The notes below the pieces were generated by a model. It did no database searches, was not told the origin of the DNA, and saw nothing but the letters and a program-made list of their open reading frames with translations. Below are positions 56,577-64,000 of a DNA stretch of 64,000 bases, one piece after another. This stretch comes from Dicyema japonicum (lineage: Eukaryota; Dicyemida; Rhombozoa; Dicyemidae). The DNA is taken from NCBI GenBank assembly GCA_011109175.1, contig RDEW01000002.1, positions 1,058,676 through 1,122,675 on the forward strand, read 5' to 3'. The translations under genes were made by a program, and so were the position numbers. Position 1 is the stretch's first letter. Every line of letters begins with the position of its first letter.

Positions 56577-58735
56577 TTATTTATTTAATAACCCCGGGAA
56601 CACCGAGAAAGAAAGACAAAAGAGTCAGACAGTTAGGTGATCCCAGTCCTCGCAATCACTTGTGCCATTCGACGTCTGTGATCCTCCATCGTCCCCACTA
56701 CTTTCCGGAAGAGCCTTCTCTCGGTCTTGCAGAGGAATCCGATCGGGGAGGGGAATTTCTTATCCAATCAGTTTTCTCTTGCCATGGGAAGGATCAGGCG
56801 AAGCGGATTTCCATCTTCTTCACAGAGGCGAAGAAATCCGGAGCCACTACTACGGATCTTAGTTTCCATGAGTAGTGGGTCGACTGTTGATCCATTACGT
56901 GGGGAAAGCATACTGATTGTTTTCCGGTATATCGAGTTGATTCGTTGGACCAAAGACTCCGATAGCCCGAATCTTCATGCAACGGAGGCATACTCAATGG
57001 CAGGCGCGATTGTTTGTTGGTAGAGTGTAGAAACGGAAAAGTCCATGTTCCTCGTGGTCCTCCGAACAAGGGCGCGTATAACGTTAACTTTCTGGAGGCC
57101 CCTGGTGATCATGTCTGTTGCGTGGGAGTTGAATTTGAGAAGGCTGTCGTACTTGACTCCAAGGACAGTGGGGGACCTTGTCACTGGAATCCTAGTGGGA
57201 CCAATGAAAAGACTCGGTTCATCCTTGGAACGACGGTCCGACGTGAATGTGGAACAGATAGACTTGGTTGCAGAAATCGTTAAGTCGATTGCCACAATCC
57301 AATCGTGGAGAATGTTCAATTTTGTCTGAGTTTTAAGGGATGCGACTTGCGTCGAGCGGTTCCGTATTGCAATGACTACGTCGTCTGCGTAGGATAATAC
57401 AGGGAATCTTCGTCTCCATCATTAGGTAGGTCGTGTAGGAAAAGGTTGAATAGAATTGGTGAAAGTGGAGACCCCTGGGGTACCCCGTTCGGTAGTAATC
57501 GTGATCTAGATCTGAGATCACCACTGACTACTCTTCCACGTCTTCCAGACAAAAAGTTGGCCAGCCATAATTTCACATTCGGACGAATATTAGTAGAAAA
57601 AATTTTTCCAACCAAGATTTTCCTCGAAACAGTGTCAAAGGCTTTGTTGATGTCAATAGAAACCAAGATTGTGCGTTTGTGAGGCGGAGGATGGGTGTTA
57701 AAACCGTCGGCAATGAACTGCGATAAAGTTGCCAAGTATGTAGCGGTGGACCTACCGCGGAGGAAACCATGTTGAAATATAGGACGCGGAAGATACGGAA
57801 TAATGACTGATAATACAAGTTTCTCCATAATTTTTGACAGTGTGCTGGTAACGGAAATAGGCCTGTAGGATGCAGGTTCTGTCTCTGGTTTCCCAGCCTT
57901 CAATATCGGTCTGATGATAGAATTCTTCCAAATCTTAGGAATAATATTATAGTTAATGGACAGATTGTATATATGCGTGAGGTAGCCAATTGCGTAGTGG
58001 CTTAGGTGTTTTAGGTGAATAGAAGATACTTTGTCAGGCCCGCACGCCCGTGAGCTCTTTAATCTGGTGATCACATCCAAGACTTGGTCATCTGTGAATA
58101 GTTCGTGATAAGGTTCCTTCTTCGGTTTATGGGACGCACCTTAATTCGGTTTATGGGCACGCACCTTAATGTCCAGGTGTTTCGAGAATGATTTGAAGCT
58201 AATTCCAGCGTAATGTTTCATAAGGGTGTTAGGATGTAGGTGGCATAAGTGTTCAGGAGAAGACTTTCCGGTTCCGTCTGCATCATCTAGCTCTGACTTG
58301 ACTTGTTTAAGAGTTTTCCAGAAATGTCGGGATGTACTTTTCCTGTCGAGGTGGTTAACTAGATGCTGCCATCTCTTGTCCTTGTGTTCTTTTATGCTCT
58401 GACAGATCCTTTTATTCAGTTGTCTGAGGGCTGTCAAAGACTTGATGTCCAACAGATGGCATCTCTTCAGCCGGTCTCTTTGTTTTATAAGACTTATTGT
58501 ATAAGAGCTGAGGGTAGGAATAAACTTCTTGTATGACGATATAGGAATAAAAATATGGTCAGCTTTCTGAATGGCAGCGCTGATAATTTCTGCGGCCTCG
58601 TCAATAGAGCGTATTGGGGAGGATAATCTCCCGGCCAAGAATTTATCCACAAGGTTACTGAAACCAGACCAGTCAACCTTCGTATAATCCTTGAATCTTT
58701 TTGATTCCGCCAGCCATGAGAATTCAAAGATTTAT
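56577..58735 (-). pseudogene. Family C LINE, most complete copy
   Basis: From 58735 (minus): a pre-RT region with IQKADHIFIPISSYKKFIP and RLNKRICQSIKEHKDKRW-like text; then a 234-codon RT frame (57376-58080) with RACGPDKVSSIHLKHLS, IIRPILKAGKPETEPASYRP, FQHGFLRGRSTATYLATLSQ, VSIDINKAFDTVSRKIL and LPNGVPQGSPLSPILFNLF; the YADD region is frameshifted at about 57395. The thumb (56975-57319) has VLGVKYDSLLKFNSHATDM. The 3' UTR ends in the hairpin tail (56585-56645; arms GGGAACACC and GGTGATCCC, one mismatch). No upstream endonuclease was found here. Confidence 0.82.
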
Positions 58736-58815
58736 AATTGTTAGTGTTTATTATTTATTATAAATATATTTAAAATAAATTTTAATTTATCGAAAAAATA
58801 AAATATTGTGGTCGA

Positions 58816-59122
58816 ATGGAGAATACTAGTTACTGTGAACAATGCACTCTAATGGGGGGAATTTATTCAAATGTGAGTGATCAACAGGGAAATAATATTA
58901 GCATATGTCGTTTGAGTGAGACGGGTGAGGTCTACTACAATTCTGAATGCGGAATGTCCAATATTAATGGACTACGAGAAGAAATGATTAGTCTTATCAA
59001 TTCTAAATTTGAAATGGTTATTAATTTATTTATCATAGCTCTCATCACAAATTGACAATATTAGAAAAGACATTGAATTAATCAACTATAAAATTAATAT
59101 CATTAGTGATAAAATTAATTAA
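58816..59122 (+). CDS. Small cysteine/coiled-coil protein
   Basis: Two exons with a 22-nt intron at 59017-59038; 94 aa, in frame, with an ATG after an AT-rich upstream region. The N-terminal half has SYCEQCTLMGG and further Cys (SICRLS, SECGMS), four in all besides the CxxC pair, possibly a zinc or disulphide site. The C-terminal 45 residues form a heptad-like helix: LREEMISLINSKFEM, then SSQIDNIRKDIELINYKI. I do not recognise a family. The intron length matches genuine genes in this window, which supports its being real. Confidence 0.6.
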
Positions 59123-59129
59123 GTTTTAA

Positions 59130-61200
59130 TTTTATTTTCTCTTCACAGTTAATGTTTACGATTTACTACGGATATATCCCTTCTTACGAATTAAAAGATC
59201 AATGTCTTTCAAGCAACAGTCACTAGGACTCTAAAATCGTGGGTATGGTGTGTTTATGACTGTTGTAAGAAGAGCTCCTAAAAAAGAAGATTATTGAAAC
59301 CACAAAGAACGTGTCTGATTGAAGCCTTTTAAAAAGAATATTGTTGAGAATATTAAGGATATTCTTAATCGGTGTTAAGAAAAGTCTTCTCAGGAACAAG
59401 TGGATGACTCACTTATGATCTCTCCTAAGATCACTCCTGCGTCGCGTAGTTTAAATACTAGCCAATTTGGAAACAGCTACGCAGTCAGGGCAGCCACTAT
59501 ATAACCGTTTACTCTCTTTTCTTTTCTTAATAAAAGATTTGGAAATTGCGCGTAAAACTCGAATTAGTCTGAGGAAATCGGTTTCTTTCACACTTAATTT
59601 TCCAGCATTAACGACCAATTGCTTTTACTATGGATCTTGGAAAGAGTGTCCCATTTGGTTTAAATGGGCAGTTTCTACAGAGTTTACGTCCATCTGAAGT
59701 GGTTCATAAGGGGATCTCTTCTGAAGTGGTTTTAAAGAGGGTTTTCGTCTGTACATGTAAGATGAAAGGAAGGAGCTTCACTCGGTACAGGACATCTCTT
59801 TTTTATCGTCGACATTTATACACTGTGACGATGTGTGGATTACCATTGGGAGATTGTATTCGAAGATTCGATTTGTGGACAGTATCATGCAGTTTTTTTA
59901 TTGACTCTTGAAGTCAATTTTGGTTTGAGATCTTAATTTTAAACATGTTGCTTTTTTGTTTCGAGGTTATGACATCCAAGGAACCAAATCATTATTCATA
60001 CACGAGTGGTGATAAACTTGGTATTTTTCTGGTGTCTTCACTTCTTGTTGCGCATGTGGATACTCCTACTATTCTTAGAGATATTGGAAGCGACTATATT
60101 CCCCGAGTCTGGAATATGCTAGCGCAAACATTTTGCTATGGAAGAGTATTTACATTGTTTTGCTAAACCTGTTATCTCGGGAGATTCTAAAACAGAGGTT
60201 CCAACGCATAAATCCATATCAAGCTGGAAATTTCAGAACGAAATCGCCTTTGGACAAAACTAAAACGGTGTCTGGATTATGTGGATCGAGAATATCTGAA
60301 GAGAAGAATACAGGATACTCAAAAGACTTCTTATTCAAAAAACAAGTCAATAAATGTGGAGGAATGAAACAGGAATGTTGGACACCAAGAACCCAACATT
60401 TTGGAAGTCACATTGGAGAATTTAGCTCATGGATCTATATCAGATGTTGTTGTTTTGAAGAGATCCAATGGCAGTGTTGTCACCGAAGCTAGTGTTTCTA
60501 ATGTCTTTCGGAGCAGCTCGAGAAAATTCAAGATACTGATCCAAAGGATCTGATTCCTGAAGAATCTCTTCTGAGTATGAAAATCCTAGAAGAGCATGTT
60601 GGGACACGTGAAACAAACCAATATGGAGTGCCGAAGCAAAGCTCCTGGAATTATCGTGATAAGAATAAAGCTTTTCAATGAAGGTCTGGATTGTCTGTTT
60701 GAAGCTCTCCGTACCCTATCTGAAGCAAATATCAATACAGGATATGTCTCATAAACTTGGTAAAATTCCATTATCCGGATGATCCCAAAGCTAAGGAGAA
60801 TCGAGGACAGAATCGACAGATCCCCTGGGCTATAGACCTATAAGTTTGATAAACTTAATTTCAAAAGTCATGGAGAGGCTGTTTATAACAAAACTTACGC
60901 ATCATATCGAATCAAGGAATTTTCTCTGCAAAAGCAATGGTGCTTTTGCCCATGGATTTCATGTGAAGATTGTTTTTTCATATTAAACTTTAAGATTGAG
61001 AAAGCCCGGAATTTCATATATGAGCTGAGTGTCTTCTGCCTGGGTATATCAAAGGCTTTCAATAGTGTCAGCCATGACGCACTGTTATATCAGCTAGTCG
61101 CAGCTGAAATTCCAATACTTATACTCGATTGATTAAGGAATCTTCTTGCGGGGAGAAAATCATTTATGATGATTCACTTCTAAAGCGATTGTAATGAAGA
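59130..61200 (+). pseudogene. Family D LINE copy, long but decayed
   Basis: The 5' part (59400-60500) has scattered frames (KKQVNKCGGMKQECW). The RT region at 60780-61180 retains YRPISLINLISKVMERL-type and ISKAFNSVSHDALLYQLV (motif A) text across frames, then truncates. Motif order matches 41840-42790. Confidence 0.55.
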
Positions 61201-61214
61201 GGGGAGTACCAAGA

Positions 61215-61400
61215 CTCAGTCTTGTCCGAGTAGCTGAGGTCGAATCAGAACTTGTCGCCATGGAGCAAAATTTTCTCACGATAGAATGAATAGATTAATC
61301 CTTTGGTGTCTTCTGAGTAAGGTAGATTCGATGATGCCACTATAAGTAAGAAAGAGAAATCTTGAATCAGATAGCACCACTCGAGAAAGTGAAATTAAAT
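61215..61400 (-). repeat. SINE-related fragment with B-box-like motif
   Basis: The + strand reads AGTAGCTGAGGTCGAATCAGAACTTGTCGCC at 61219-61249, then ATTAATCCTTTGGTGTCTTC. This is the order of 56368-56450 (-) and a partial inverse of 39215-39235. Confidence 0.45.
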
Positions 61401-61479
61401 TACGGATTAATTTTGATTGCATCGTCTGTTTTTGGAGAATAAATCTTTTTTTACGGGTTAATGTCGATAAGGATGTCAT

Positions 61480-61800
61480 AACTGAAGGAGTTTGTAGGTT
61501 ATACCCCAGAAGAGGCCTCTCCTTTCTGTCATCTCCACCAGCAGGTTTATCATCAGATTATTTCTTCGACCATCAGATACTTCTGGAGATTTGCCCTTTC
61601 CTTTCGAGGATTAGGCATATCAACTCTCTCCGACGGAAAACCCTGCGTCTTCTTCCTTGAATGAATATTTGGATAAAGGGTTATCCATTCTGAGAAATCC
61701 CAAAAGTCCAAGAGTTACTAGAAGCTGGGATCACTTAATTAGTTGGTTTTAAAACAATTTTGATTTTGTGGTTTCTAAAATAAATGTGTGATCATTTATC
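61480..61800 (+). pseudogene. LINE 3' end with hairpin tail
   Basis: Reads into ..RVTRSWDHLI; one frame has the KAGIT-type terminus. Arm GGGATCACTTAATTAG at 61727-61742; the opposite arm is degraded (TTTTGTGGTTTCTAAAATAAAT). Confidence 0.5.
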
Positions 61801-61879
61801 AGTCAAATATCCAACTGATACGTACTTACGTTTGTAGTCGTATCTAAAGTTATTGGATCCTCTTCTAACTACAAACAGC

Positions 61880-62830
61880 CCAAACTAATCTAAAAGTTAT
61901 GGATTCAAAGGCAGAATAACAAGATCGATATAACTCAAAGTTTATAGGTTCAGTGTTATTTGATAAAATATTCAACATTTTTATTGCTTTTTTTAAATTT
62001 GTAACAGCATGATTTGTTCCCCAAGCAACATAAGTACAACTCATTATAGGTTCAATGTATTGTTAGTAAAGAACATCTAATCCACTGAGACCTCGGAGGT
62101 TCATAAAAGAGCCCTAAAAGTAAAGCTTCTTCGCGCAAGCTGCTATCACACTTTCGACATGAGGGGAAAAGTTAAATGCACGACGAAGGTTACACCCAAG
62201 ATTTTCTGGGTCTTTTTCTGAGGGATTTTATTTCCATAGAGAGTGATGTCTATAATACACACTCTTAGTTGTGAACAAAGTCAAAACTTACTTTCCTGTA
62301 CTTGCCTGTAACTGATTTTTGTCAAGTTATAAACTAAGATTGTCCAAACAATCCTATAATCTACATGCAGCATTTTTTCGATGCGCCCAATGTCGTCTGC
62401 GTAGGAAAGCAGGATTTGGTTATCTCCATTTACCAGCGGTAGATCGTTCATTATTAAATAGGACATGAAATAGAAAAGATGTTGTGAAATCCCATCCGGT
62501 AATTGCCTTGACATAGAACATCGGTTTCCATGATGCCTCTACCCCAACCTTCACTCAAAAAATTCCCCAACCATAGTTTCAAATTTGAATCATTATTCAG
62601 GGAATTGATTTTTTGTGTAATAATTTTTCGCGAAACAGAATCAAAAGCCTCTGGATATCAATCGAGCAGACAATTGACTTTCTTGTTTGGGCTTTTTACA
62701 TATGTCATCATAAATTTCTTTGTAGAAGTTAAACACGATGTAGTCGATAGTACTTTCTTAAAAACATTCTGAAATGTGAGGGGAATGAAGGGTGAATCCG
62801 TCACAGAATCAAATTTCAAGAATTCTCAAT
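61880..62830 (-). pseudogene. Family C LINE copy, decayed
   Basis: The minus strand contains LLSYADDIGRIEKMLHV (YADD motif C) at about 62390-62440, preceded by SRQLPDGISQHLFYF, a decayed PNGVPQGSPLSP-LF, and FDSVSRKI-type text at about 62620-62650. Confidence 0.65.
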
Positions 62831-62971
62831 TGGACACATAAAAGAAATATACCTCTTGGAGCCCTGGTTTTCTTTCGGTTTCTCCGATTATTATTAATTT
62901 ATTTTATTTATTAATAAATTTAAAATAATTGGTTAATAATTCAAAATTATAAATTCTCGTCATCCTTGTTA

Positions 62972-64000
62972 ATGATTATATTAATAATAATTTCCCTCTC
63001 CATTTCAAAGCGAATTTTCTCAATTTGAAGTTGACGGTACTCCATATAGTCATTTATAAGATGTCAATTCACAAGTGGAAATCACAGGAACAACAGGAAA
63101 AGTGGAAAGCACTATTTATGAAAATGAGTCTGAGACTGTTCCCGAACTAGAGGAAAATGTAAATATACAATTAAGTGATAGTCCATAACCATAGAGGAGG
63201 ACAGTGACTATAATATAAATATGATAAAGTCAACGAAAGTAATATTATGAATTATTAGATACCACTCAATTGGGTTGATTATTATGTGGAAATTGGATTC
63301 ATTCTCTTCATGATCCTCTATTTGATTACATATATTAATGGACGAGGTAACAACAGGGACATTGCCAAGACCATCCTGGATGACTTTAGACCCATTTGTC
63401 AAAATAACTTTCTCCACGTGGGTCAGATTAGTTGTTTTACTATTTAGGGGAGAGTCTCAATGAGGAATGGACTCAGGAGAGCGAGAATGTATATTTACTG
63501 TGGTGTAGTGGACATGACTTTATAAATAAGTGTGTTGTCTACCTAGATTTACTTAAACGACACGATTTACTGTCCACAATAAAGCAGACTATTCGGCCTA
63601 CCAGGGAAGATTACATTGTATGTCCTCAGTTTATTAGAGACAATCCTTGGGAGTCTCACTGAAATGGATAAAATGGTGTTTTCTATATCAAGGAAAGACA
63701 AAATTACAGAAATGTCCAAGAAATATCCTGATTTAGTATTTTCCTGTTTTATTTAGGCTTTTTTCTGCAGTCTTAAAAATCACGACTTTATTCCCAACGA
63801 ATTTGCATGTCTCACTGAAAACAGCGGACTGATCCCCCTTATATTCGATCAAAATGTCATTTTTTAGTTAATCACAGATTTTGGCCTTGTTTAAGAGACT
63901 AAGTGAGTACGTGGTCTCTGTTCACGTTTCGAATCATTCTGTTGGGTATTCTAGTGATCTTAGGTTGTTTTGTCTGTTTATTAGATCGGGGACTAAGACT
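62972..64000 (+). CDS. CCDC47: CCDC47 (calumin), partial at window end
   Basis: An ER membrane protein of the PAT/multipass translocon complex, with an ER luminal acidic domain and a cytosolic ribosome-binding helix. A hydrophobic start MIILIIISLSIS suggests the signal peptide, though its join to the next exon is not resolved. The luminal part is acidic (YENESETVPELEENVNIQLSD). One TM segment: YYVEIGFILFMILYLITYI. The cytosolic domain has ENVYLLWCSGHDFINK, DLLKRHDLLSTIKQTIRP, LTEMDKMVFSISRKDKI and LFKRLSEYVVSVHVSNHS. Introns 63239-63258 (20 nt), 63422-63447 (26), 63618-63637 (20), 63736-63756 (21) and 63856-63877 (22). The 63618 junction is one base out of frame. The coiled-coil C-terminus lies beyond 64000. 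Confidence 0.9.

Noticed and set aside
1-64000. Ciliate origin, because Paramecium also has 20-30 nt introns
   Set aside because: Stop codons behave normally at the ends of RPS28, IMP3, TIA1 and others with no reassigned TAA/TAG, and the gene set (RAPGEF, TIA1, DUSP14, CNC-bZIP) is animal.
1-64000. LTR retrotransposon or endogenous virus
   Set aside because: No long terminal repeats, protease or integrase motifs were seen; every RT found is of non-LTR type.

Overview
This is a eukaryotic, AT-rich window with no prokaryotic signature. The readable genes are animal genes: IMP3, TIA1, YPEL, DDAH, ARHGAP1, a RAPGEF2/6-type cNBD-REM-PDZ-RA-RasGEF protein, PDSS2, a CNC-bZIP factor, DUSP14, CCDC47 and RPS28. 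Almost all are split by GT-AG introns of only 20-31 nt, most of them 22-25 nt. I resolved more than 60 introns by eye; only three or four are longer (about 53-66 nt). Metazoan gene content combined with ~24-nt introns is what has been reported for dicyemid mesozoans (Dicyemida), so a dicyemid is my inferred source. The standard genetic code works throughout.

Layout. 1-2.5 kb: degenerate repeats and SINEs. 2.5-3.5 kb: DDAH (+). 3.9-8.3 kb: LINE and hAT remnants. 8.4-11 kb: IMP3 (-), a LINE 3' end, and a small Emi-type zinc-finger gene (-). 12.9-16.3 kb: YPEL (+), LINE debris, and a large 13-exon coiled-coil/SH3 gene (-). 18-21.5 kb: SINE, LINE, TIA1 (+) and RPS28 (-). 21.7-25.1 kb: two LINEs with a restriction-like endonuclease domain. 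26.6-27.9 kb: a nucleolin-like gene (+). 28.5-33.3 kb: an RTE-like LINE and a MULE DNA transposon with long terminal inverted repeats and a target-site duplication. 33.5-35 kb: ARHGAP1 (-). 35-39.3 kb: SINE and LINE debris. 39.3-40.3 kb: CNC-bZIP (-) head to head with a small ORF (+). 40.4-44.8 kb: SINEs and LINEs. 44.8-50.2 kb: PDSS2 (-), RAPGEF (-), and a divergent unknown gene (+). 50.2-58.7 kb: LINE and pogo remnants around DUSP14 (+). 58.8-59.1 kb: a small coiled-coil gene (+). 59.1-62.9 kb: LINE debris. 63-64 kb: CCDC47 (+), cut by the window end.

The rest is mostly decayed non-LTR retrotransposons. I see at least four lineages, called here: A, RTE-like with an APE endonuclease; B, with a C-terminal restriction-like endonuclease; C, Jockey/CR1-like; D, another Jockey/CR1-like element. 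SINEs share a 3' hairpin tail with LINEs C and D, and the stem covaries between copies, which points to a LINE-SINE mobilisation partnership.

Several conserved genes need single-base corrections, often in homopolymers. These are either consensus errors or real lesions. Because exons are so short, single-frame ORF scanning misses most genes here. No operons, rRNA, CRISPR arrays, LTR retrotransposons or confident tRNA genes were seen.
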